A model generated the notes under the pieces. The model saw only the letters and a program-made list of their open reading frames with translations, had not been told where the DNA came from and did no database searches. Of a stretch of 64,000 nt of DNA, positions 46,097 to 57,748 are shown piece by piece. Positions within the stretch are counted from its first letter, which is position 1. Every line of letters begins with the position of its first letter. The position numbers were made by a program, and so were the translations under genes. This stretch comes from Clonostachys chloroleuca. Taxonomy: Eukaryota > Ascomycota > Sordariomycetes > Hypocreales > Bionectriaceae. The DNA lies in the NCBI GenBank assembly GCA_037952775.1, contig JBANAY010000003.1:1240001-1304000 (forward strand). Direction: 5' to 3'.

Positions 46097-49000
46097 TCAC
46101 CAATGAATGAAAGTGCGCATAAGTCGGTTGAACAAGGTAGGCCCTGAGTTCGCACCTCCTGTCGATTGTTCCCCTACTATAGTCCCGGGCATTCTAAATT
46201 CTTTCTGATACCCTTCGATGGCCTGTCGAAAGGCCCTTTCATCTTCGAGGGCTAGGCGCTGCACACCACTCTGCGTCTCAATACACGAGTTGCCCTCGTG
46301 CACATACCATGCCAGGTGACTTTCCGAACACTGAATCATCAAAGACATGAAGATCTCCAGAAGATCAACCCTTTCTGAGCCGGCCAGTCGAAACGCATCA
46401 TGCTTCATCAACAGGGGAAAAGCGGACAGCTCGCTCAATTTGATGGTAGCATTCGCAGGCGAGTTGTTCAAAATCGCAATGGCCCCCTTTCGTACTTCTT
46501 CGCTCCCCACATTCTGAAGCCTTTCTATCAAAAGTCGGAGCGTCTCTTCGGATAGGGTTGCTTGTCCGCCCAGGGCAGCGATGGCACTGGCTGCCACTCC
46601 CCTATCTTTATCCGAGATTCGCTCCACGAGGGATAGCAACAGGTCTTGCGACAGGTTCGGCTGCCCGCCGAAGACCTGAACAGCCGCTTGCCTGACATAG
46701 TTTTCCTCGTCCCGAAGGAGAGACTTGGCACACTGTAGTATGTTATTAGGTAAGTTTGGGTAGTTGCGTAAGACAATGGTGGCGGCTCGGCGAACGGTGC
46801 TTTCCCCGTCTCCAAGATTTTCCATGATCCGAAGAAGATCGTCGTTTGAAAGATCGGATTGTGTGCCCAATGATAGAATAGCTCTGTGTCGTACAATGGC
46901 TTCGGCATCATCAAGTCTTTCCCATAGGCGGAGACGTGCTTGCTTCGGCAGAATAGCCTTGCCTCCAAGGGCACTGGTGGCTGCCCATCGGCACCACCGA
47001 TCAGAGCTCTCTAGCAGCGGTAGAATACCGTTATATATACTCGGTGGAAGTTTAGGCTGACTTCTAATTGCGTCTATGGTTGCCTGCTGGATGACTGGGG
47101 AATCGGGTGCCAGATGGGCTACAAGAACACTCAACACATCCTCGGGCAAACTTCTCTGATTACTTAGTACTTTGAACGCATGCCTTTTTGTATATATATG
47201 CTGGAACTGGACGGACTTGACCAGGTTGCGAATGATACCTAGGGGCAAATTGTGGTGATTGCCTAAGATCTCAAGTGCTGCTCCATGCCCGGGCCCATCG
47301 GGGTTGTCAACAAAAGCGGCGATGGTACAAAGGATGCTTTCCGGCAATTCTTTCTGGCTGCCCATAACCGTGAATGCAGCTTCTCTAATGTATTCATCTT
47401 GGCTCTCCAAATAGCCTTGTATTGAGAGAAGTTTGTCTTCGGATAAAGACGACTGACGAGCTAAGGCGTCAAGCGCCGCGAGCTGCATGGCTTTATCTGG
47501 GCTCTGAAGGCATGCCATAACGGTCATGAGAATATCATCGGGCCAAGGCTGGCAGCCTAGAGAGAGAATGGCAGCTCTTCGTGTTTCCTGATCCGGGCTC
47601 CTCAGGTACGCTGCCAACGCGCCCAGTATGCTGCTCGGTAAGCCAGGCTGACTTTGTATGGTGCGTGCTGCGATTTCTCTATCCTTCCCTTCTAGATTAA
47701 GGCAATGTACCAGAGAGTGTAGAGTGCTCTCCGGCAGCTTAGATTGATTAGCAAGAGCTAGAATAGCCGCCTGTCGGATCTGAAATCTAGAATTCGCCAA
47801 AACGCGGGTAAGGACGCTGGGGGCTTGATACTTCGCAAGAAGCTTGGAAAAAATGCCCGATGGACAATCCCTCTCATGAGTGAGAAGAGGATACTGCCCA
47901 AACCCTGACCCATAGAGCGTTTTAGGCTTGTAAACCAGCCATGTACACACTTCGTCTTCAATTTGGGACTTGAGAGCTATGAACTCGTTGGACGTTATCG
48001 TAGAGGGAATCTCGCGCAAGCAGTGCATTCTAAGTCTTTGATGTGCCACACCTAGAAAGTCCAAGGGCTGTCTATCAAGCTCCGTGAAGAACCTAACAAG
48101 CCCGTTAGGCTGTGGTGCTTCCAAGGCCAGGCAACCCGCGACGAGTCGCCAGAAGATATCATATCGCGCAGAGTATTTGTGGCTCTGAAGGAATTGTACT
48201 GGGGTGAGGTCTTCCACTTCGAGCTGGCCATGTCTTACAGATCCGGTTTGGTGGGTTCTTAAGCACTTCAAACTGGTTCCTTCTTGCCAGTTTCTCACGA
48301 AGTATTTAGCGGCAAAATATTCTTGGTATGTTAAGTGTACGAAGTGATATACCCGATATCTCTGGATAGCTTTGGGATCCGTTGTTCTCATAAAGGAAAT
48401 GTTCTTCAATATCCCATCGGCCGTCTCCTTGGGCTGGTAAAATTGTGCTGCCACAATATCTCGGAAGTTGGCATTGAAAAGAAGAGTGTTATTATACATT
48501 CCAGAGAATGCCAACCCTTCGAGGAAAGAAACCTCCTTGGAGACCGACGCCATGGTACCGATAGCTCGATGTTCATCTGTTGTCAAGCCACTGGGTGCTC
48601 GTTTCAAACGATGGCTGTCCTTTTTCCACAGCCCTCTTTCAATGGCTTGATATAGGTCGGTCATTGTTTCTGGTTCATTCTTGCAGTGATAGATTTCATC
48701 CCACGCAAAGCAGAGTGCGTCGAGTTGAATGGGTATGCGCACTAGATCCCGAATAAGAGGAAGGCCGCCAAGAAACGACAAGATGGCATCAGCATTGGTG
48801 GGCTCCACTTTGCGCACAAACTCTTCCACCTGAGCTGGCTCGAATCCTAGTGTTTCCACGTCGAGATCGAAAGGCTTAACTTCAAGTGGTGGTGAGGCAG
48901 ATGGGCGAGACATGACAATGACGTTGGGTTGGTTCAACAGCTCTGTTACAAACCGTGACATGTCCGTATCGCCAGACAGCAGATGTGCAATCTCATCCAA

Positions 49001-50623
49001 GCCGTCTAAAATGAACAGAGTCTGGCCGCCACCGGGACTCTGGCAGGCCCTTTGGACGGACGCGGCTAATTCTTCCCTCTGGGGGTGGTGAGGGAAGAAC
49101 TCGTCGCTGAGCAGCTCGAAAAGATTATATCTGCTGCCCCGTTGCTGAAGATTTCTCAATGGCACCCAAAGAACCCGCTTAAACAGCTTTGACCACACTT
49201 GGTTGTAGAGAAACTCATGCACTGCTTTCTTGCAGAGTGTAGTCTTGCCAACCCCTGCATGACCTCTTACAAACACTCGTCTTGGTAATATGTTTCGCCC
49301 ATCTGGAGTCCTTCGGAGATCGAAGATCTTACGTAGGTCAATTTTTGCGTCCTTTGGTTCCACGGTAAGCCTTTCTAAGAGGTAGGGCGAGGATGATTGG
49401 GCGTGTTCTGCACCTCTTCGGCTCTGGGAATTACTGTTGGCTGTCTCGATAATAGCTAGATTTATATAACAATCTTCGATATTTAGACGATCTCCAGAGA
49501 GGCGCTTGAGTTTCAGAGAGCTGGCATAGAATTCATTACGAAGATAGTCATCCGCTACCGGAATTGGTGCTACATCACAAGGCCAAGTCAGTAATTGAAA
49601 TGGAAACCGTCTCCTTCCTTAGTCAATGCCAATAATGTCCTTGCTCCCACTCCTATGTCCCTCCGCTTATTCATTCAATTTGGAGTTTTCAATGCAGCGA
49701 GTCTGGCCTGGAAATCTATATCTGCAGCGTCCTGCTCTGTCGCTGCATTCTCTCGGGTGCTGACAGACTCACATTTCGCCATTGCCTTCTCATATAACTT
49801 CTGGATGTTGGGCAGGACAAGCTCCAGATTGTCTTGATCCTCGATGGAATCACTGAACTTGCAGACGCCTCCGTGATCTGCGTTCAGCTTTACTATGTGC
49901 TCGCGGTTACCGGCTAGGCCCAGCCTGGCACTTTCTCTCGGGACGGCCTACAAGGAAGGAATTGTTAGACACCTCACCAAAGGAGAGAGCATGGTCACTT
50001 ACGGTATCATGGTCTCCCCAGAACGACACGATGTCGTAGCTCTCTAGCTGATGCCGCCACTGCTCGGCCATGATGTCTGAAAAGACACTGCCCTTCTTCA
50101 GTGTACTCAAGACATCTGACTTGGTTGAGAACCCAACCGTGGTCGCAATCGCAACGGCAATCCTGCCGAGATTTACGAGTGTCTGGTCGCCGCCACTCTG
50201 CGGTGTTGCAAAAAACGCAAGACCGCTGGTCGCATCTTTGATGGATGAGTAGACGGGGTTGACATGGGCGTTAATCAAGGCTTGCTTGATCAGAATACCG
50301 CCCATGCTGTGACCGAACCACAGGATAGGCCTCTGCTCTGCACCATTCCGCTTTACATCAACGGCCTCCAGAAGGCTGCTGGCCTTGTCGTGGAAGTTGC
50401 CCTTGTCGGTGCCATAAGCGGCGGCGGCATCATACTGATACAAGAAGATCCGAGCCCCAGGGACGAGGGCAGGGAGATCTTCGCGGAGCCAGAGATGCCC
50501 CTCAGAGCCTGATGGTGTTCGCCACGTGTCCCAGGCGTGGTCAGCCTCACTTTTGCTGCGGGGATTGAGACCGTGCACAGCGATGATGCTACGAGAAAGG
50601 TCAGTGGAAGGAGTCTTAGCCAT
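46097..50623 (-). CDS. Fungal NLR: SesB-like hydrolase-NACHT-HEAT repeats
   Basis: Exons on minus: 50623-50003, 49947-49773, 49569-46097, giving 1422 aa. Domain 1 (about 1-265) is an alpha/beta hydrolase of the SesB type: HGLNP (17-21), nucleophile elbow GHSMGG (S106), FFATPQSG, and a likely catalytic His in NADHGGVCKF. Domain 2 is a NACHT NTPase: Walker A GHAGVGKT (368-375), Walker B LFILDGLDE (D454), then SRPS and a winged-helix-like region. Domain 3 (about 855-1290) holds a dozen HEAT-like repeats of 35-40 aa with a recurring LPxxIL...VRxAA pattern. Typical fungal STAND/NLR layout: sensor repeats, switch, effector. The first intron is 55 nt. The second is modelled at 203 nt (49772-49570), unusual here. 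The alternative reading through it meets TGA, so that joint is the weak point. Confidence 0.85.
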
Positions 50624-51709
50624 TAGTGGAGGTAGAGGAGACTCTGAAGTCTGTTTATCACTAACTCAATCTTGAAATCAGAGGCTTTGACACTTTTGTC
50701 CGAGGGGTCGGGGTAGACTTGTCGCAATGGCTGATAGTAATAGTGGCTAGCAGGCGGCAGCACACCAGGATGAAACACACTCCGCAACTCACCATCTTAA
50801 TCACCGCTCATAAAGGAATAGGGATATCGAGGTTTCTATCTATATCTGAGGATACACGGTTGATATGATGAGTCTTGCTAGGTATGAGATTTTGAAAGAA
50901 AAGAAAGAAAATAAGCACGTAATGCACGACCTGAAAGCACCTCCTCCCCAGGCAGGTGGGGTAATCAGCCGCAGCGCTTCGGCAATCCAATCATGAAGCC
51001 AGCTTCATTGTTACCCCGTGGGTCCGTCAGCAGGAAGGATTCTCCCTCGAGAGGTCTGTCGCCGTGATCACATGATCGCGAAAGTTGGTATGAAAATGTG
51101 TGAATGGTATACGTGAGAGGTGCGAGGCTGGAGCTGAAGAGTGTAGGTTGAGATCGTGGTCGAGGGTTATGCCCTTAGGGGGCATCAATAAGAACATGGC
51201 AGCGATCATAATTTTGCCAATCAAGCAATCAAAAGTAGTAAAGATGGTCCAGATTCCTTACTGGTTATGATAAGGGTATAGGTGCCAAGAGGGGGACTTA
51301 AGGGGAAGGTCTTAAACTAGGAAGATACTACACACCTGATATAAGAAAATAGGCTGGTTAGGCTCTTATAATTTCTCTATCTATGGGTGGAAACTCTCAC
51401 TCTTCCCAAGCCTTCCGCATAATGCTGACCCCTGAACTCTCCTGCATGTCAATAAAGCTTTTTCGTATTAAGAAGAACGGCAGTATAGGCGAAAGCGAAA
51501 GCGATCAAGGTGCTGACCACCGCCGTCACATCCAAGCAAATCGGAGCGTAAGCCAACGTCACCCCTGCGAGGCTGAGTAGGGCGGGCAGTGAGACGCTGA
51601 ATACAGGGGCCCATTGAAGTTATGTTGACAGGTCCCTCGCCATCTTTATTCTTAAAGCTCGTTCTCGTTTATGGATGAATGCCACTTCACGTTCTAATCC
51701 AAGTACGAA
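50624..51709. other. Divergent promoter region of NLR and regulator
   Basis: About 1.1 kb between the NLR gene (-) and a Zn2Cys6 gene (+). Mixed AT-rich sequence, no clear TATA box and no gene. Confidence 0.4.
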
Positions 51710-52828
51710 ATGCCCATCAAGCGCACCCACCGCAAATCGCGGTATGGATGTGACCAGTGCCGAAAGAGGCGCGTGAAATGCGATGAGAAAGCGCCCAGAT
51801 GCACGAATTGCGTCAGGCGAGAGGAAGACTGTGCCTTCTCGCGCAAGCCGATACAAAGTCTTGAAGATATAGCGCAAATCTCGCGTGATGGGGCGCAACT
51901 AGAGGCTTCCAACTTATTGTTACCCGAATTCTCAAGTCTGGAAGAGACAAACGCCGGGCTGTCTGAGGCGGCACTCATGCATCACTGGTGCACCCGAACA
52001 TGTCACAGCTTCACCCCAAGAGGAGCCGATCTTTTTCGGGAATATGTTGGCAAAGAAGCGCTGAGACACGAGTATCTCATGGAATCCCTGCTGGCATTGA
52101 CGTTGCTTCACATGGCAATTGAGATGGAAGACCCGGCGACCGCCCAACCGCTGGTGAGCGCCGCACTGCGACATCAGAACCGAAGTCTTTTAGGCCTGGG
52201 AGAAGCTCTTAAAAGTATCTCTCCGTCTAATTGTGACTCAATCTTCGCATGCGGTCTTCTGATCATGCCTTGTGCTGTGGTTTCTTCTCTTTTGCCAACC
52301 AGCCAATTGGACCAACCGAAGCCTGCAGCAGAATCAATTATACTACTTGTTGGATACATGAACGGCATTTCGCATATTGTCCAGACCAGTCGCAAATGGA
52401 TCCTAGACGGTCCATTGTCGCTAATGTTCTGCATTGTCGAGCCAGAGCCACCCCTGATTCATGATGAATGGCCGCATGCCAGAGAGCTGCGTTCGTTATT
52501 GGACGCGACTGTGGATTCTGATAGCCAGAAGCATTCTATATTAGAAGAAGCCATAAATGGACTGGGGCAGGTTCACAGGAGACATCACTGCGCAGTCATG
52601 TGGATCGTTCGAGTTTCTTCAGGGTTCTTAGACGAGATACGAAATGGCGACCCGTTAGCATTGGCCGTACTCATGCACTGGGGCGTGTTATTATACACAA
52701 TGGACGACATGTGGTGGAAAAGATATTCGGGGGTGAGACTTGTTGAAGAGGTCTCTAATGCGCTGGATGACCGTGGGGAAGAATGGGAAGCAATGACGAG
52801 GAGGTGCAGGGAGCAAGTTTTATTGTGA
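51710..52828 (+). CDS. Zn2Cys6 transcription factor (Upc2/sterol-regulator-like type)
   Basis: Single exon, 372 aa. The N-terminus RKSRYGCDQCRKRRVKC followed by DEKAPRCTNCVRREEDC has exact Zn2Cys6 spacing at residues 14-41. The RxGCxxCRxRRVKCDExxPxCxNC wording is typical of the Upc2/Ecm22-like group. The rest is an all-helical C-terminal domain (ALMHHWCTRTCHSFTPRGA, LMESLLALTLLHMA) as in the DUF3468-type regulators. Upc2 itself governs sterol genes, but most filamentous paralogues are unassigned, so no target is claimed. Start CGAAATGCCC. Its neighbours are the NLR and a peroxidase. Confidence 0.85.
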   Translation: MPIKRTHRKSRYGCDQCRKRRVKCDEKAPRCTNCVRREEDCAFSRKPIQSLEDIAQISRDGAQLEASNLLLPEFSSLEETNAGLSEAALMHHWCTRTCHSFTPRGADLFREYVGKEALRHEYLMESLLALTLLHMAIEMEDPATAQPLVSAALRHQNRSLLGLGEALKSISPSNCDSIFACGLLIMPCAVVSSLLPTSQLDQPKPAAESIILLVGYMNGISHIVQTSRKWILDGPLSLMFCIVEPEPPLIHDEWPHARELRSLLDATVDSDSQKHSILEEAINGLGQVHRRHHCAVMWIVRVSSGFLDEIRNGDPLALAVLMHWGVLLYTMDDMWWKRYSGVRLVEEVSNALDDRGEEWEAMTRRCREQVLL

Positions 52829-53410
52829 GGCGCGCTAATACAGTATACCGTAGATATCGTTACATCCAGGTTAATATGATCAAATGGCTCATATTGATAC
52901 TTCTGCAAAATTTCACACGTCGAGTTGCTCCATGAGATAGGGGTAGAGACGGGACAAGCCCAATGCATTTCGGGCATCCGGCTGGTCCCAAGTTAGATTT
53001 GACGGCAATTCGTTAAGGGATCTTGTTCGGTATAGCTGAATGGCAGAAGGAGAAGGTTGTCAGCAGTGCGGATGTTTTATGCATGCTGTCATCCTGCAAC
53101 GATGTTTCACTGCGTCATGTTGCCAAGGCTGGTTCCGTTATTCTCGCTTAGTCTCGTTCCGCTCATCTGAGTCCAGCCTCATTCCCGTCCAAGCCACGCT
53201 GCATGCTCACGCGTATAGTATCAAATGACGGGATAGGTAAATCCAGGTAAAGAGTTAGTTGATTTGAAAGATATAAAATGTTCAGGCCTCGAACTGTTAT
53301 TTCATATCGAACAGGTTCATTACTCTCTCCAAAGTCATCTATTACTCACTCAATTGACTCACTCGCAACATCTCACCAATTCATTGATAGATCTACCAAT
53401 CATACGCAGA
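52829..53410. other. Intergenic, peroxidase promoter
   Basis: TATAAA at 53272-53277 lies about 135 bp upstream of the peroxidase ATG. No gene seen; frames here are short. Confidence 0.45.
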
Positions 53411-54693
53411 ATGCAGACTGTCGTCCCCGCCATCATCTTACTCTACGCCGCTCTGTTCATACAGGCATGGCTCGGAATGGAGCGCACTCTGGGAGAGCTG
53501 CATTCCATCCAAAAAAGAGACCCTTCTACTCCGGAACTGCTAGCGGACCTTGTATATCTTAAGGATCACGAGCTTACTCCAACAGGGAGGCTCATCAAGA
53601 ATATGCTATTGCTTGAAAACGCTACCGCACCCTGGGTCCAAGATACCGTCACGGTATACAAGGCGCCGGGACCGCTTGGGAGCCGGGAGTGTCGCAAGGA
53701 AACCTGCTGCGTATGGAAATCCGTTGCGGAGGAGATGGCTAAAGACTTCAGAGGATCTTCGGGCCGCTGCAACATGCTCGCTCGCCAGGCAATCCGCCTC
53801 GGGTTCCACGATGCCGGCACCTGGTCAAAAACAAAGGGCGGCGGCGGGGCTGATGGCTCGTTTCTCTTCGCCGGCGAAATCGCGCGGAGCGAGAATCGGG
53901 GGCTTGAAGAAATCAACAATAAAGTCTGGGAATACTACCACAAGTTTCACAAATATGGAGCCGGCATGGCAGATCTCATCCAAATGGGAGCCAACGTGGC
54001 TGCTGTGGTTTGCCCCCAAGGCCCACGGATTCGTACATTTGTTGGTCGCAACGACAGTCATTCTCCATCGCCAGAGGGTAGGCTGCCACTTGCCACGGAA
54101 GATGCAGTTCCCCTGATCGAACTCTTTGAAGATAAGACTATCGACCGTGGAGATCTGATCACCCTTCTCGGAGTGCATACCTTGGGTCAGCAACGATTCG
54201 AAGACAATGCTAGGGCGGGTGATCCTCACTCGACAACGCCAGGCGTGTGGAGCACAAACTTCTACAGAGAGACTGTTAGGAATGATTCGGTACAGAGGAT
54301 TTTCAAGTTTCACAGTGATGTGTCTATTGCCAACTATGAAGAATCGATCCCCCTATGGAGTTTGTTCTCCGACCCCGAGAACGGCCTCAGTGTCTGGAAT
54401 GATGTGAGTTGCTTTGATATTCCTGTATAGAATCCTCGCTGCATGGCATAGCACGGCCTCGAAGGCATAAACTTACAATGATTCATTAGGGTTATGCTGC
54501 TACATACACTCGTCTCAGCATCCTAGGTGTCCCGCATATCAACAACTTGATCGAGTGCACCGGGGTCTTGCCGTTACGCACCGAGAAGTACACCTCCCCA
54601 GATCAAAAGGAGGTAAACGAGTGGATCAACAGTGACCGCGCGCCCATGCGAGAGGAGGCAATTTTGCTGATGAATGGCGGGTCTCTGAAGTAA
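53411..54693 (+). CDS. Secreted heme peroxidase (class II-like)
   Basis: Two exons, 53411-54403 and 54490-54693, with an 86-nt GT-AG intron, coding 398 aa. Start at 53411 because the protein then begins with a hydrophobic signal (VVPAIILLYAALFIQAWLG); upstream in-frame codons are 5' UTR-like. Distal heme side: RLGFHDAGTW with R129 and H133. Proximal ligand: LLGVHTLGQQ with H256. Several Cys (CRKETCC) fit the disulfide-rich secreted peroxidases of the plant/fungal/bacterial superfamily. GGGGADGS and RNDSHSPSPEGRLP match known Ca2+ and substrate-loop positions. Family role: H2O2-dependent oxidation of phenolic or other substrates outside the cell. Mn-binding or ligninolytic ability cannot be decided here. 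Confidence 0.87.
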
Positions 54694-54862
54694 ATGAGAT
54701 AAACTGTATGTTTCGAAAAGTTGAGCGAGCCCACGTAATCATGTTCTTATGGTATTTGGGAATCTCAGCCAAGTCGTGGTACCTATATCATCATCAGATA
54801 GTGATTCCATAGATGAGTTATTAAATACGTTAATTCCGTGTTGTAGTGGTATAAGTATTCAT

Positions 54863-56614
54863 CTATTCAATAAATACATTCCTAAAGCTCCCTCCCCCAA
54901 CTTTTCCAATAAGCCCAGCCATGCCCTTTGGATGATTCTCGTCACGCATAGTGAATGTTAGGTTAGAGCCAGAATCTTCCGATCTGAGTGCTGCCGTCAA
55001 CTGAGAGCCCTCGACAGCAAGTGATATGGAGTACCATATGTCCGGATCGATTCCTCCAGAGAAGGCCATTGAGACTAAGGCGACCGCGTTGTCCGTGTTC
55101 CTGTAAAGAGTCAAGTTCCCCGTAGAGCTTTCGATGGCTAACGTATAGCCGTAAAACTGGTCAAGACCAGGCATGGGCTGAGACACTCGTGCAACCAGGC
55201 CTACAGTCCCGTTGCTGCCAACAATCTGCGCATCAGCACTGACTTTGTAGTCTGTCCAGCCCGTTGATCCTGTAATGGCCAGAGCAGAGATAGAGTCCCC
55301 AACTATGCCAAAATTGTATTGATCACCTGAAACAGACCAGACCACCTTTCCTGCCGCTCCGGTGTTGATCCAGCCGAGCTGCCCATTAGCTGCGAAATCA
55401 GCTGCGTATGGCAAAACCCCAATAGGTGCCTGTCCAGTACGCACAGCACAGTATCCAGAAGAACCTTGGCTGGTTGGAGACGTATAACGGATGGTTCCGT
55501 TCGAACGAAGAAGCATGTGAGGGCTGTAGTTGGAGTTGCACGCAGACGAAGCATAACTGACAGCCCATGGTGATGGAGCCCAAGACCAGTTACCAACACC
55601 GTAGTTTTTGTTGATGTATACGCTGCGTTGAGCTTCAGCAGTTTTTGTGTTGGTAGTTGTGTCCCAAGTATTATGCCCAGCAAGAAGCAGCTGCTTTGTA
55701 GACGGGTCCCAGAGCGTGTAAGGACTGGATCCAAGATAACGCCCGTCCTCAGATACGACGGCAATGCCTAGGTCATCCTCATCCCACGTAATACCATCGG
55801 GGGATGTTTTCACGTAGACGGGACAGTTCAATGGATACCGTCCACAAACCTCGTAGGCCATCAAATACTCGCCATTATCCATCAGCGTGACGGTTGGCAT
55901 CCCGGGGCGATCTGTCTGAATGTCGCTCGCTACCGTAGGGATAACGTCTCCCCAGGTATCCCCACCATCATTTGATACGACTTGAACCAGCATCTGGCTG
56001 TAGTTTGTGGCGTTTCTTTCGTCAGAGAAGGCGGCCACGAGTGACTCATCGCCATCTAGGTAAAGGAAGGGCTCCCATATCCCGGCTCTCGTCGTGCCGC
56101 CTTCTTGCCACGCCCCCACGGGGTTCCAAGTGTGACCATGATTCCTGGATCGCCAGGTGAAAAACTCGGTGAATGATTTGTTGGTAGGTACAAGGTTGGC
56201 GACTAGGAGCAGCGTGCCTTCTGGATAGTCACCAAGTTGGTGAGGGAACTCGAAGAGGAATGGTTGCCAGAAGCGCGCACAGGGATGGCCGGGCCCTGTC
56301 TGCGTGTCGAAGATGGTTGTCAAAGTGTTCCATGTCTCTCCGCCATCTTCACTCTCGCGAATGATGAAGCTGCCCTCAGTGCCGTTTGGGTACGCAGTAT
56401 TTTCGGTGGTATTGGCATACCAATGCTCCCAAGTGGCCAGTAGCTTGCCATTGCTAGATCCAGCGTGCTGAAGTTATATAACCCTAGCATACACATTTGC
56501 CTCGTTGTCGTAGGGAGGATCCCAGAGGAAGGAACCTTGACCGTCAGCTGCTGCCGGCGAGATCACAGTTGCGGCCGTTGCAATGAGCGCCACAAGGCTC
56601 CATAGATGAACCAT
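54863..56614 (-). pseudogene. Secreted beta-propeller glycosidase (GH93/sialidase-like) with early TAA
   Basis: One frame of 584 codons on minus from ATG 56614, interrupted only by TAA at codon 47 (56476-56474). The N-terminus is a signal peptide (LWSLVALIATAATVISPAAA). Just around the stop it reads NVYARVI-stop-LQHAGSSNGKLLATWEHW, plainly continuous, so a sense codon seems lost. The next 300 residues have the six-bladed propeller pattern with Asp-box turns (SNDGGDTWG, SPDGITWD, SEDGGETWN), as in exo-arabinanase GH93 and sialidases. A C-terminal ConA-like beta-sandwich (about 400-583) follows. Predicted action: exo-attack on cell-wall glycans. If TAA is real no secreted enzyme is made; the downstream frame from 56323 lacks the signal peptide. 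Readthrough or an error remain possible. Confidence 0.72.
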
Positions 56615-57748
56615 GATATTTCATGAACTGTACAGCTTTGAGAGTTTGTTGGCCGACGGTGTTGGGTCGCCCTAGAAAATCTCTCACCAGGAACGGCTTC
56701 GTGACACAAATTTGAGGTTCTGTGTAATGAGTTGTTCCGAGCCGCTGTGGTTATGGGAACAATGACGAATGAAAAGGCAACTTGAAACCAAAAAAAAAAA
56801 AAAAAACGACGTGAGAACGATTTGAATATTCCATTTTATCTACCTTTATAAGCGTGCTAATAATTTTGTTGGCTGTTGCCGGGTTGGAATAATCGCACTG
56901 CACATTGTCGGATCTCGCTTATCATAAGCGAGCTTGTAGAAATACGACGTTTTATCACGAGGACGGGTAAAATTGCTACTTGCAGCATACGCAGACCTAC
57001 CCATGCTACTATCTAGTGCTTGGTGAATCGTCAACCAACAGCTTTCGGAGAATTATCTAGTGTGATCGTGGTTTAGGCCCTGATGGTGACGGAAGGAGGG
57101 AATGATGGATCGGACTTCAGAAGATTCTTGGGCTCTACTTCTCGATCTTAGGCTTCAGCTAGAAAACTACCCCCGACATTAAATATATTTTATTCATCCG
57201 GGCAAATACTGTGTTCATTGTAATAAGTACTATGTATCTAGATACCCCCTATTTGTAAGATAAGATATTGACTTGTTGATGATGATATTTTATGTGATTG
57301 TGTTGGAGTAATGTCGCAAAGGAACGAGGTTCAGATAAACTACTTCATAGTTTCATTTCGAGAGACTACCTCCAGGTTGGGATAGATACATCACGTAGTG
57401 ACGAAGGCATCTGTATCCTTCAGATGGTGACTCTCTAGAAAGCCTTTTGTTTTAAATATAGGCACAGCTAGTTATCCTATGTAGACAGAAATTAATTCGA
57501 TATTGTCCGTGATGGTTGCAAGGATACTCGTAGGAGTTGGAGTGTGACTTTCAACTAAGGACGCTCGAGCGAGATGTGGCCAAATCTGATATCACTCAAT
57601 AGGCAAAGATATAAATAACTCTGGACTAGTTTAATCCATAAAACTCCCATTAGACGGTAAACGAGGCTTGAATAGAAATTCCTTTTATCCTGAAATAAAA
57701 TCAATGATAACACTGGCCAAGATTATCGGACTCGAATTCCAAAAATTT
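56615..57748. other. Intergenic, AT-rich, no gene recognised
   Basis: Includes an A homopolymer of about 18 nt at about 56790-56807. AT-rich sequence from 57,170 to 57,740 has no gene-like frame. Confidence 0.45.
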
